A DNA stretch of 64,000 nt from Gymnopilus junonius. Its lineage: Eukaryota > Basidiomycota > Agaricomycetes > Agaricales > Galerinaceae. Location of the stretch: positions 1 to 64,000 of the forward strand of contig JADNYJ010000051.1 of assembly GCA_015501075.1 (NCBI GenBank), given 5' to 3'. The translations under genes were made by a program, and so were the position numbers. The notes under the pieces were generated by a model. That model saw nothing but the letters and a program-made list of their open reading frames with translations. It made no database searches and was not told the DNA's origin. This document shows, one piece after another, positions 1-9,385 of this stretch. Every line of letters starts with the position of its first letter. Position 1 is the first letter of the stretch.

Positions 1-6
1 TGCGTT

Positions 7-202
7 TTAGCTGGATATGCCATTCACGCGGACTTGGGCCTGGTATGCAAGGAGAACAGTGTCGCCGTCTGGCTCCTGATGCTTTGGGTGGTTTTCAAGG
101 TTGAGGTAAAATGTGGCGAGGGCAATGATGTGGTCTTGGGGCCAGCCTGTTTCCTCCGTGCACTGGAGTAGGTTGATCTTCACCATGGACATTTCACGCC
201 AT
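7..202 (-). pseudogene. gag-like coding fragment cut by LTR of element A
   Basis: The minus strand reads about 65 uninterrupted codons up to the LTR edge. They include WREMSMVKINLLQCTEETGW followed by an ALATFYLNLENHPKH-like stretch, which has normal coding composition. It resembles proteins encoded by agaric retroelements or their lineage-specific relatives, but I cannot name the family. The longer open frame here continues into the LTR, and that part is not real coding sequence. The fragment is on the opposite strand and of a different kind from the gypsy pol remnant on the other side of the element, so the two flanks are not halves of one gene. Confidence 0.4.
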
Positions 203-678
203 TGTTTAAGTTCTCGACGAAAGGAAGGGCGGAGTAGGCAGAGGAGATCCACGTCGGAGCTACGTCGGAGTACGTCGGTGTCGGAGTTGGTCTTAGCGTA
301 ACGTATGTAGACGTAGGGTTGAGACTTCAGCTTCAACGTGTGTGTTGCGCTCCGTTGTCTGGACGTTGTCTCGAATTTCGGAGTCGGATCGGAACGAGAG
401 AGCGGAGTAGAGAGCGTGGATTGATTAACGAACAATATACGAACTAAGGTACCTAATAATAGTTCTAAGGTTTTTATACTACGGAGGAAACTAAGCGGAG
501 ACCGTACGTGTACTAGTGAGCAGGCAGACGTGTAAGTTACTCTGCTCTACTCGGAGTTGACTAGCTACGTGTAATCTAAGTGTCTACGTGTTCCGGGACT
601 TGTAGTACTTCGAGGGGATCATGAGGTCGGAGTTCGTATAGTCGGAGATCGGAGTTGGTCGGAGGCGCGTATATAACA
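203..678 (-). repeat. 3' LTR of element A
   Basis: This repeat begins TGTTTAAG and ends TATAACA on the plus strand, and it matches 7010-7484 almost base for base. I see eight differences: six are CG versus TG/CA transitions, one is a transversion near 575, and one is a T indel at the outer edge. The word CGGAG occurs 13 times on the plus strand here and CTCCG about once. Because the element is transcribed on the minus strand, this is its downstream LTR. Confidence 0.92.
670..676 (+). promoter_or_regulatory. possible TATA box for the antisense gene
   Basis: A TATATAA motif lies at the inner edge of the LTR in plus orientation, about 130 bases before the ATG of the antisense gene at 808. Spacing and position fit a fungal core promoter. 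This is an inference from the motif alone. Confidence 0.3.
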
Positions 679-680
679 GT

Positions 681-693
681 ATTTCCCCCTTAG
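681..693 (-). promoter_or_regulatory. polypurine tract of element A
   Basis: The minus strand reads AAGGGGGAAAT directly before the LTR end TGTTATATA, the expected place for the primer of plus-strand DNA synthesis. It confirms the inner LTR boundary. The 12 bases AAGGGGGAAATA recur exactly inside pol at 3535-3546. Confidence 0.8.
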
Positions 694-807
694 GCCGAAC
701 CTTGAGGCCTGTGCGTGGGAATGGTCACGTGCTGGTTGGTTTTGGTTGCTTTGAAATTTTCGTTCGGTCCTCTCTTCAATATTGTCATCCTACCTCCCCC
801 CGTCGAT

Positions 808-1855
808 ATGTCACACACCGATTCCGACTCGGAGGATTTCGAAGACCTCGAAGACCTCGAAGCGCAGGAGCAGAAACTCGCGCTCCAGAGGGAAGAGCTT
901 CGTCAGAAGCGGGAGCGGATGGAGCAGAGGCGACGGGAGGCAGAGGAGCGTGCAGAGGCGGAACGGGCAGCAGAAGAAGCACGGAAGGCGGCCGAAGCGG
1001 AGGCAGCAGCGGAGGCGGAGGAAGCGGCGGAGGCGGAGCGGAGGAAAACCGCGAAGGGGAAGAAAAAGGCGCAGAAGGCAGCTGCGGCACAGCAGCAGGT
1101 GGTCGCGACGCGGGAGTCGGCCGGAGTGTATGAGGCGGTGGACGGAGTCGTCTGCATCCGGTGCGTGCAGGCGGGGGCGGAGTGCCTATGGCCAAGGTAA
1201 GTCCCATTTAATGTTTCTTTGTTATGATTTATTTTTTTGACTTGTGATTTGTTTTTAGGGAGGGTACCAGCAAGGCGGCGTCGTGCAACCGCTGCCGAGT
1301 GCAGCGCAAAGCTTGCAAGACCGGCGGAGGAGCTACGAGGTCGGAGGGTCGGACAGAGTCGGAAGTACGACCAGCCAAGGCGACGGGGGCGGCAAAGCCC
1401 AAGCCCAAGACGACGGCGGAGGCGCAGAAAGGGCCGGGTATCGAGCACATTGCTCGATACCTGAGGGAGATCCGGGACTTGTTGGAAGACATGTCCTGGA
1501 TCAAGATCCCCCATACGAACCGTCGGAGCCGAGTGTGTCGGAGTACATACCGTCGGACCAGGAGGAGGTCGACTCGGATGCGGAGTACCTGAACGAGAGG
1601 TACGATAGGGTCATGGCAGACTTGGACGCGGGGAAGAAGGTTGAGGTGGTGGAGTCGGAGTCGGAGGAGTCAGAGGAGTCGGAGGACGAGGTGGTCGGAG
1701 CGGTGATGGGTGGACAGGAGGGAATGGACGAGAGTGAGAGTGAGGAACAGGAACAGGTGGGGTTGAAGAGGAAGAGGAAGGAGTCGTCGGAGTCGGAGCA
1801 CGAGGAGGACGAGGAGTACGAGGACGAGGTGCCAGCAAAGCGCGCTCATCATTAG
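808..1855 (+). CDS. antisense spliced gene in element A, Zn2Cys6-type protein
   Basis: The start is the ATG at 808 (MSHTDSDSEDFEDLE). Residues 1-100 are a highly charged, probably coiled-coil region rich in Glu, Arg and Ala. A GT-AG intron at 1197-1258 (GTAAGT...TTTTAG) joins CIRCVQAGAEC to CNRCRVQRKAC. The spliced product has C-x2-C-x6-C-x12-C-x2-C-x6-C, which is within the fungal Zn(II)2Cys6 consensus. A helical stretch (IEHIARYLREIRDLLEDM) follows. The acidic C-terminus (SESEES repeats, then KRKRK and a final AKRAHH) is in another frame, so a second intron or a one-base frameshift near 1440-1505 is needed. Without it the frame stops at 1592. The gene runs head-on towards pol, whose stop is 91 bases away. 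DNA binding is inferred from cysteine spacing only; no function is shown. Confidence 0.65.
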
Positions 1856-1946
1856 ATAGTTGTTGTTTTTTGTAGTCTTTTTTTTTTTTTTTCTTTTCTA
1901 TATACTTATTGTTTCTTGTTAATGACGTTTTTTGGTGAATCGTAAG

Positions 1947-4900
1947 CTAAGTGAGAGATGAAAGAGGTCCGGGTTTGTCGGGGTAAGCGGAGTGAAAGTC
2001 GGAGATGAGGTCGGAGGCGTGTTCGAGTTCAGTAGCTGGGAGCCAGGATTGTTCTTCATCGGTGCCTTCATAACCTAACCAGCGAACCAAGTACAATAGT
2101 TTGCACTTGCGTCGTTGATCAAGCTTGGAGTCGAGGACTTCAGCGATTTCATATTCGATTTCGCCTTCGACTTCAACAGGCGGAGGCGGAGATTGAGTCC
2201 GATTCGGAATATCGTTCGGAGTAAACGGTTCCAGCATAGAAACGTGGTAAACGGGGTGAACACCGTGCATGGAGTCAGGAAGTCGTAAAGTAAAAGAGTG
2301 TGTGCCGGCTTTGGCGATGATATCAAAAGGACCGTAATATTTTTCGGAGAGTTTCTTGGAGGGACGTGTGGTGCGGAAGAACTTTGCTTTGACGAATGCT
2401 TGCTGTCCGACTTGGAAGTCAGGGGGCGGAGTGCGTCGGAGGTCGGCGGAGACTTGATAACACTTTTGTGATTCAGCGATAGCATTCTTGAGTTCTTTGT
2501 GTAATTCGTCTAGATCAACAACAAAATCGTGAGCGCGAGCGGAGGCGAGGTCGCGTTCGGGTGGATAGCCATGTTAGGGTGGTAACCTTTATTAGCGAAG
2601 AATGGTGAAATGCCAGTAGTAGCACTAGGAGCGTTGTTGTAAGCAAACTCTGCAAGAGGTAATAAACTTGACCAATTATCTTGCTGATAGTTGCAATAAA
2701 TTCGGAGGTATTGCTCTAGTGTCTGATTAGTACGTTCAGTCTGGCCATCGCCTTCAGGATGGTATCCGGAAGTGAAATGGAGTTTCATGTCGAGTGCTTT
2801 TCCTAAGGATCGGAAGAAGCGGGAGACGAATTCAGGTCCGCGGTCGGAGGTGACGTGTTCGGGGATGCCGTGCTTGGAGAACACATGAATGACGAAAAGC
2901 ATGGCAAGGTCTTCGGAGGTGCAAGCGGAGGTGGTCGGAATGAATATGGCTTGCTTAGTGAGTCGGTCAACAACGACTAGGATCGCGTCGTGTCCGTCGG
3001 ACGTCGGAAGGATTTCGATAAAGTCCATTGATATTGAATTCCAGGGACGTTCGGGGATCGGGAGCTGCTTGAGCAATCCGTAGGGTTTGTGTCATTGAGG
3101 TTTGGAACGCATACATGTCGTACACGATTTGCAATACTTCTTCACGAAGTCTCGTAGTCCGGGCCAGGTGTATTCACGAAGGATAAGACTAGTCGTCTTA
3201 TTTTGTCCAGGGTGTCCGGCGAGGATATGATCGTGCTTGTGTCGGAGGATGCGGAGTCGGAGGTCGGATGCGTCAGGAACGTAGATGCGTGATTCATGAC
3301 GGAGGTAACCATCTGGATCAAGGGACCAGTGTGGTTTTGGTTCCTTCATGTGAGCAAGGTAAACCGGGTCGGAGGGTAGCGCAGCGAGGATGTCGTGTCG
3401 GAGTAGGTCGGAGTCCATGAGGGATACTGCGCGGAGGGTGGGTTCAAAGAGTTGGGTGGCACGGAGGGATGCGGAGAGTTGTTCTTGGGTGAAAATAGGT
3501 CGGAAGTTGCTTGGGTTAACGCTTGCATAGTCGCTATTTCCCCCTTTGGGATAGACGTCCCATCGTCTAGTTAAAGAGTCAGGTTTCGTACCGAGACGTC
3601 CAGGGCGGAAGCGGATGACGAGGTTGAATTGGCAGAGATATTCGGACCAGCGGGCTTGTCGGCGAGTAAGAACTTTAGTGGTTGCAAAGTACGTTAAATT
3701 CTTGTGGTCGTGACGACGTCGATCGGAGCGGCGGAGCCTTCCAGATAATGTCGCCATACTTTAAACGCGTCGAAGATTGCTAGTAGTTCTTTGTCGTGGG
3801 TGTCGTAGTTGATTTCAGGACCTGTGAAAGTACGTGAGTGAAACGCAACAGGGTGAATCTCGTCGTCGGAGGTGCGGATGGAGAGGATCGCTCCAAGCGC
3901 GTAGTCGGAAGCGTCAGTTTCCACAATAATCGGACGGTCGGGAACCCAGTGAGTAAGTATCGGAGCAGTTGTAAACGCTTTCTTGAGCTTGTTGAAGGCT
4001 TTTCGAGCAGCGTCGTTGAATTGCCAAGGGGTTCCTTTCCTAGTGAGTCGGGTGAGCGGAACAACGATGTCGGAGTAGTCGGAGATAAATCGTCGGTAGA
4101 AATTCGCGAAACCTAAGAAGGATTGAACATCCTTAATCTTCTTGGGTTCGGGCCAATCTTGGATAGTCTTGATCTTGCTTTCATCCATCTTGAGGCCTTC
4201 TGGTGAAAGAATGAATCCAAGGTAATTAACCGTGTTCGTAGAGAAATTGCATTTGTCGGAGCGGGCATACAGACCGTGTTGTCGGAGACGTCGGAGGACT
4301 TCGCGAACGTGTTCCTTATGCTGGGTAGGATCATCGGAGTAGATCAGGATGTCGTCGAGGTAAACGATGACAGACACATCTAATAAATCACTTAGTATGT
4401 CGTTCATGAAGCGTTGAAAAACGGCAGGCGCATTGGACAGTCCAAATGGCATAACGTTCCATTCAAACGATCCATAGCGTGTTCGGAACGCTGTTTTCCA
4501 TTCGTCGCCTTCCGCTATGCGGACTAGGTGATAGGCATGTCGGAGGTCGATAGCCGTATAGATGCGTGCTTTACCAGCAGTGGACAGGAGGTCGGAGATG
4601 AGCGGAAGCGGATATCGGTCTTTCTTCGTGATCTTGTTTAATCCTCTAAAGTCAACGCAAAGTCGTAGTGATCCATCCTTTTTGCGAACGAAAAGGATCG
4701 GAGCGCCGTGCGGAGAGGTTGAAGGTCGAATGAAACCGATTCGGAGGTGCTCGTCGATAAATTCTCGGAGGGATTGAAGTTCGGATTGCGAAAGGGAGTA
4801 CATATTTCCAACGGGAGGGGAAGTGCCAGGTTCGAGATTGATCTTGAGGTCGTAAGGTCGATGGGGTGCGAGCGTGTCAGCTTTAGATTTACTGAAGACA

Positions 4901-5766
4901 TCCGCAAAGTCATGGTATTCAGGAGGAATACTAGACAGATCAGGCGCTTCGTCGGAGACGGAAGCGGCATGAGCGGAGATGGCGGGATCGGAGAGGTGAA
5001 CTGTGAAACTTTGAGCGCCAGGTAACTTGCATGCTCTTGCGAAAGCAGCTGCGTTGATTAGCGAGACGCGAGGTGCATCAGAAGATGCTACAGAGGTCGG
5101 AGGGGTCGGAGGTGTAACCGTAGGGGTAGTCGGAGGAAGCGGAGGGGTCGGAGGTTCCAATAATGGAGGTGTAGGCAGCAGAGCTGGCCTATGGGATGAC
5201 GTCGGAGCCGGGTTGTCAAGTAGTTCGGAACGGAAGTCGATACGGCCCAATTTCCAGTCAATCAACGGATTGTAGCGGAAGAGCCAGTTATATCCTAGAA
5301 CCAGAACACAGGAGGAGTCCAGCGAGGTTACGAAAAAGTCAATAGTAATAGTTTCACCGGAGGGAAATGTAATCGGAATGGAGAGGGTTTCAGTAATCAT
5401 GTTGCCGTAGGAGCCATCAATCAGTTTGAGCTTAACCGGATCGATCGGAGAAGGGAGTAAATTATTAGAACGGATAAAACGGGTATCAACAAAACAATGG
5501 CTAGAGCCAGAGTCAATTAACGTTAGTGACTTAAGGTCGGGTCGGAGCGGAGATGTTAACGAGAGTCGGAGAGAGTCGGGGTCAGAAAGAGCGGACGCAT
5601 TGAGCCTTACTTCCTTCGTATGCACACAGCCAGTGTCAACGCGATCCCCAGTGTGTGCGAAGGGATGAGGACCGCTGACTATTTTTTTGAATCCTCGGTG
5701 CTGGGATTCGAAACTTTGGCGGCGCGTGCTTTTGCCTTGGAGGCGGAGGAAGTGGACTTCGGACAC
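1947..5766 (-). pseudogene. pol: pol of element A (protease, RT, RNase H, integrase, chromodomain), broken
   Basis: The frame overlaps the end of gag by 88 bases and is -1 relative to it, so it would be expressed by -1 frameshifting. In order it shows protease (LIDSGSSHCFVD), reverse transcriptase (VIVYLDDILIYSDD), RNase H (VETDASDYALGAIL), the integrase zinc domain (H...H...CKSCTTC), the integrase core (SMDFIE, TSDRGPEF, GDGQTERTNQ) and a chromodomain ending near EHASDLISDFHSAYP. The breaks are a missing base near 3711 in RNase H (DVVT/DHKNLTYF), a TGA at 3092-3094 where Arg is expected after CMRSKPQ, and a frameshift near 2560 just after the integrase core. All active-site residues are present despite the breaks, so decay is mild. 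Chromodomains in this clade steer integration towards modified chromatin. Confidence 0.9.
3535..3546 (-). promoter_or_regulatory. internal exact copy of the polypurine tract (candidate central PPT)
   Basis: AAGGGGGAAATA on the minus strand is identical over 12 bases to the tract next to the 3' LTR. It lies between RNase H and integrase and encodes the YPKGGNSDY segment of Pol. Central tracts are known in Ty1 and in lentiviruses; a role here is inference. Confidence 0.4.
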
Positions 5767-6972
5767 TCGCTAGCTCGGTGTCCAAGCGACCCACAGAAGA
5801 GACAGAGATTGTTGTCGAAGCGGCGTTTGCGTTCTTCGGCGGTCAGTTTGCCATCCTTGCCAAGTTTGTCGGAGATGGAGTCGGAGGTTTTCGAGCCGGA
5901 GGAGTTGCCCGAGTTGTTCTTGCGGTAGGAAGAGGATTGCGAGGACTTATTGTTGTTGTTGTTATTGCCGTGGTTGTGGTTTGAACGTTTGTCGGAGGAC
6001 TTGTCGGAGGTACGATCGGACGGTTTGTCGGAGGACCTTTGCGCATTCTTGTCCTGTCGTGGCTTCTCGCGGACGCGTTCCCAGTAACGAGTGTCGATAT
6101 CCTGGGCGAGCTCTCGAAGGTCTTCGAGAGTTTGTGGCTTGCCACGGCTAGCCATAACGTCCTTGATGCGTTCCGCCAGACCGGAGTAGTAGCGGTGTCG
6201 GAGAGCGACGCTGTCCCAGCGCGAGCGAATAGACAAGCGCTTGAATTCCACGTTGTACTTGATGATCCTTTGGTTTTCAGGCATCTTCAAGTTTTCGAGG
6301 GCTACAGCGGCGTCGGAGGTCGGATCGAACGGACCAAATTCGGACTTCAGCACGCCGATAAAGGCTTGCCAGTTGTCCATCCACGGTTCAATAGTTGTTG
6401 AGTCCAGTATTGCGGGCTCAAAAAATTCCATCGCAAGGCCGCGAAGATAGGAGAGGGCGAACGTGACCTTGTCTTCATCGGCGGTGTAGGCGCGGTTGTT
6501 TCGGAAGTAAAGGTTACACTGTAAAATAAAACCGTTGAGTTTCCGGGTGTCGGAGCCGTCGAAGGTGTCGGGCTCGCGGGCTTTGGTCTTGGTAACCTTA
6601 GGGCTATCGCGACGCCTGAGCTCTTTTGTCATGAGCATCATGGCTTCAGCGAGATTCGGAGTGGGGTCGTGGTCGGAGTTGTGATCGGAATGATCGGAGT
6701 GATCGGAGTGGTGGGGGTCAAAATCGTCGCCATCATCGTCGGGGTCGGGTTCACCACCAGGGGAACCAGGAGCAGGAGGTGGCAACGGGTTGGGACTGGG
6801 TTGTCTCGTTGATGAAGGTCCGAGGGTAGGGAGTCAGAGTGCTGAGGCTGGACGGAGGTTGTGTGTTCGGACGGTCAGGGTAGTCTCTGACATTCTGAAT
6901 CACAATAGTGCGGGATTCATTTTGTCCAGCTGCACGGGAGTTGGCAGTAGTACGGGATGTTGTGGTGGGCAT
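5679..6972 (-). pseudogene. gag: gag of element A, frameshifted near its N-terminus
   Basis: The long frame (5679 to about 6835) has no ATG at its head. It holds an acidic His/Asp/Ser repeat region, a capsid-like helical domain (FILQCNLYFRNN, LSYLRGLAMEFFEP, ESFGPFD-like motifs), a Ser/Asp/Lys/Asn-rich linker and one zinc knuckle, CLFCGSLGHRASEC (CX2CX4HX4C), near the C-terminus. A second frame starting at the ATG of 6972 (MPTTTSRTTANSRAAG), a few bases inside the 5' LTR, most likely supplies the original N-terminus. A single indel between 6760 and 6836 separates them. Gag would form the particle and bind element RNA through the knuckle. Confidence 0.85.
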
Positions 6973-7009
6973 AGTCGGGAGTCCAGAAGCGGTATGAGTT
7001 CGTATATAC

Positions 7010-7484
7010 TGTTAAGTTCTCGACGAAAGGAAGGGCGGAGTAGGCAGAGGAGATCCACGTCGGAGCTACGTCGGAGTACGTCGGTGTCGGAGTTGGTCTT
7101 AGCGTAACGTATGTAGACGTAGGGTTGAGACTTCAGCTTCAACGTGTGTGTTGCGCTCCATTGTCTGGACGTTGTCTCGAATTTCGGAGTCGGATCGGAA
7201 CGAGAGAGCGGAGTAGAGAGCGTGGATTGATTAACGAACAATATATGAACTAAGGTACCTAATAATAGTTCTAAGGTTTTTATACTATGGAGGAAACTAA
7301 GTGGAGACTGTACGTGTACTAGTGAGCAGGCAGACGTGTAAGTTACTCTGCGCTACTCGGAGTTGACTAGCTACGTGTAATCTAAGTGTCTACGTGTTCC
7401 GGGACTTGTAGTACTTCGAGGGGATCATGAGGTCGGAGTTCGTATAGTCGGAGATCGGAGTTGGTCGGAGGCGCATATATAACA
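7010..7484 (-). repeat. 5' LTR of element A
   Basis: The plus strand runs from TGTTAAG to TATAACA, an inverted TGTTA/TAACA end pair. It would hold the promoter for minus-strand transcription of gag-pol. At the six CpG differences from its partner, this copy carries the TG or CA form in every case. Immediately outside the LTR at 7485 the sequence becomes plus-strand gypsy C integrase. Confidence 0.92.
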
Positions 7485-7487
7485 GTT

Positions 7488-8194
7488 CCTCTAACCCGAC
7501 CACCTGGAAACAACACGTTGGCACCCTGGAATTTGTCCACAATGATCGAAGACATGCTGACAGGCAAAAGACCCCATTCGAACTCATGTTTGGAACCAAT
7601 CCAGTCGCTATTCCCACTGCGTTCGAAAATACAAAGTTTCCCTCAGTCGAGGAAAAGCTGAGGAACCTTATTTCAGACAGAAAGGAAGCTCTTGCAGCAC
7701 ACGAACTAGCCAGAGCAAGAATGGCTGATCGATGAAAGTCCAACTTTGTACCATTCAAAGAAGGACAGAAGGTATGGCTCGACTCTAGGAATCTCAAAAT
7801 GCGGTACAACAAGAAGCTGGCACCGAGAAGAGAAGGACCGTTCAAGATCAAACGTGTCCTAGGACCTCTCACATATCAGCTGCAACTGCCAAAGACATGG
7901 AAGATTCACGACATCTTCCATGCAACATTGTTAATGCCCTACATGGAAACGCAGGTTCATGGCCGAAACTTCACACAACCACCCCCTGAAACAATTGATG
8001 GAGAGTCAGAATATGAAGTTGAAACTATTCTGAACCATCGAAAGTACAGAAATGGATGCTACCAATACTACATCAAATGGCTCGGCTATCCTATAACCAA
8101 AGCATCATGGGAACCCGGATCGAATCTTGCCAATGCATCAGAGAAACTTGAAGTTTACAAACAACTTCACTCTCTACCACCATACCAATCATGA
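7488..8194 (+). pseudogene. pol: gypsy element C, 3' end of pol (integrase C-terminus and chromodomain)
   Basis: The plus frame opens at the LTR edge in the integrase core (LEFVHNDRRHADRQKTPFEL, MFGTNPV). It has a TGA at 7733-7735 where Arg is expected (MADR-stop-KSNFVPFKEG) and then continues with the GPFKIKRVLGPLTYQLQLP and IHDIFHATLLMPY segments of a Tf2-like integrase tail. The chromodomain (YEVETILNHRKYRNGCYQYY, IKWLGYP, ASWEPGSNL) ends at 8194. Protein and codon usage are unlike element A; CGGAG is essentially absent. The rest of this element (protease, RT and the start of integrase) is not in the window, so element A is not simply nested in it. Confidence 0.88.
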
Positions 8195-8487
8195 ACTCAA
8201 ACACCGCGTCCCCACTCCATGTCGACGATACCTTCATGATCGACCTATTCACATTCCCAAAACCTCCACCGACCCCTGAAGAAACGAAAATCATGTACTG
8301 GGAATGGAAGTTTGCCTGCAAACCACTGGCCCCTCTACCCAAAAATATACCCTGGAACAACAAGTACGAAAGGAAGGCTATTATTACAGTCCGGATGATC
8401 GACAGAGAAACCTCAAGATGGGAAACTGAAACCATAGTAGACCCACTCCAACCGCTTTGCCGAGTAAACTATCATCAATCTGAGTGA
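8191..8487 (+). CDS. small ORF overlapping the pol stop of gypsy C
   Basis: The ORF encodes 98 residues. It starts at an ATG that overlaps the pol stop as ATGA (8191-8194), an arrangement compatible with termination-reinitiation. The protein is Pro/Thr-rich at the start (FPKPPPTPEETK), then YWEWKFACKPLAPLPKN and a basic-acidic C-terminus, with no membrane segment or known motif. The position is that of an env-like third ORF in gypsy elements, but nothing marks it as an envelope protein. No LTR or polypurine tract was recognised downstream. It could be a genuine third ORF of this element family or a host fusion artefact; I favour the former. Confidence 0.45.
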   Translation: MNSNTASPLHVDDTFMIDLFTFPKPPPTPEETKIMYWEWKFACKPLAPLPKNIPWNNKYERKAIITVRMIDRETSRWETETIVDPLQPLCRVNYHQSE

Positions 8488-8604
8488 CCCTTCCCATTAC
8501 ATAATACTATGGGTGACCTCTACTGCATGTAGCAAGATTGCATCCCTGCCTCTGACCCCTCTCTTTGACATTTGTTGAATTTTTGTAGGACCAGCACCTT
8601 CTAT

Positions 8605-9066
8605 TTAATATATCATCCAGATGGATGAGTGCAAAGCGGGACTGACAGCGCAAATCGTCTTGACATGTGGGGATGTTTCAATCGTTCTTTTGCACACATC
8701 GACTATCTTCCGGTTAGTCTTGGGGTTGACCGTTTGAATGAGGTAATTTGATAACTCCGGAAGGGCACTCAGCTTGTTCAGAACCTCCATTCCATGGGAG
8801 AATTTGTGGCTTCTGCCAGCCAGGAAAGCCGAGAGGGTAAGGGAGAATTCTGTTTGCCAGTCAAGATGTGGTGGGGAGCTGATGACACTGAGATATGTAC
8901 TTACTGACCTGGTGGTTTGAATGGGGAAGGTATGCGCATCCGCACAAAGGCGGATCGGTATCTGACCAGTCTGGAGGAAGCTTGACATTGACGTATTTTC
9001 CATAAGTGCGATCCATATGTGGGAACATAATTTAATGTCCAGGTGGAACAGGATTGTGAAACACAT
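8605..9066 (-). CDS. hypothetical protein, probably a fragment
   Basis: This minus frame of about 150 codons includes DWQTEFSLTLSAFLAGRSHK, LNKLSALPELSNYLIQTV and NPKTNRKIVDVCKRTI, with plausible helical coding composition. The ORF lacks a recognisable domain. The LNKLSALPELSNY part recurs at 14470-14530 on the opposite strand as a diverged copy, which suggests a dispersed repetitive gene family or mobile-element remnant. Start and end are uncertain because introns may interrupt it. Confidence 0.35.
   Translation of the reverse strand: MCFTILFHLDIKLCSHIWIALMENTSMSSFLQTGQIPIRLCADAHTFPIQTTRSVSTYLSVISSPPHLDWQTEFSLTLSAFLAGRSHKFSHGMEVLNKLSALPELSNYLIQTVNPKTNRKIVDVCKRTIETSPHVKTICAVSPALHSSIWMIY
8724..8795 (-). 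repeat. dispersed repeat piece 1 (inverted copy at about 14467-14530)
   Basis: Its reverse complement matches the plus strand around 14467-14530 with a few substitutions (shared core AACAAGCTGAG, CTTCCGGAGTTATCAAAT and CATTCAAACGGTC). It lies inside the 8605-9066 ORF. Confidence 0.7.
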
Positions 9067-9090
9067 TGGAAAGTTTTTACAGGGGTGGTA
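9058..9090 (-). repeat. dispersed repeat piece 2 (inverted copy at about 14579-14610)
   Basis: The reverse complement reads CCACCCCTGTAAAAACTTTC then CAATG, and the same string occurs on the plus strand from about 14581. It is a third short block shared between the 9 kb and 14 kb loci in inverted orientation. Confidence 0.55.
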
Positions 9091-9385
9091 CCTATATAAT
9101 GGACAGTTTTTTATCGTTTTAATTCTTACTCACATTCATTCTACACATCCTTATTCTATGCACTGCAACCATGAATGTAAAAGATTTCAAGCAGTTCTAT
9201 AACAGGTCAAAAACCATGCAAAGTAAGCACAATTTGGAAATAGGAACTTGATTTTACCATTAATTAATTCTGAATCCCAGTTGAAGTCCCAAAGCAAAGG
9301 CCGCTAGAGATTCAAGTTGGAGACTCGTGAGTGCTATAGGCATTTCTTTGGCAACATGTTGATAGCATGATGTAGTATCTTTATC

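Larger units (their letters stand above)
203..7484 (-). mobile_element. Ty3/gypsy chromovirus-type LTR retrotransposon, element A (defective)
   Basis: Two direct repeats of about 475 bases with TG...CA ends bound an internal region. On the minus strand it reads gag with a CCHC knuckle, then protease, reverse transcriptase, RNase H, integrase and a C-terminal chromodomain. That domain order defines Ty3/gypsy chromoviruses. A polypurine tract abuts the 3' LTR. Gag, RNase H and integrase each carry a frameshift, and one TGA stop lies between the integrase zinc-binding and core domains, so this copy cannot make a full Pol. The bases outside the LTRs do not match (no target-site duplication), and the two flanks come from different sequences, which suggests recombination after insertion. 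An oppositely oriented spliced gene lies between the end of pol and the 3' LTR. Confidence 0.93.

Noticed and set aside
7..435. A single 142-codon ORF spanning the left flank and LTR
   Set aside because: It crosses the LTR boundary at 203; the LTR part recurs in the right LTR joined to other sequence, so the fusion is accidental.
785..1207. Minus-strand Pro/Ser-rich ORF opposite the antisense gene
   Set aside because: It is the complement of a Glu/Arg-rich repeat and has no independent support; the plus frame has splice sites and a cysteine cluster.
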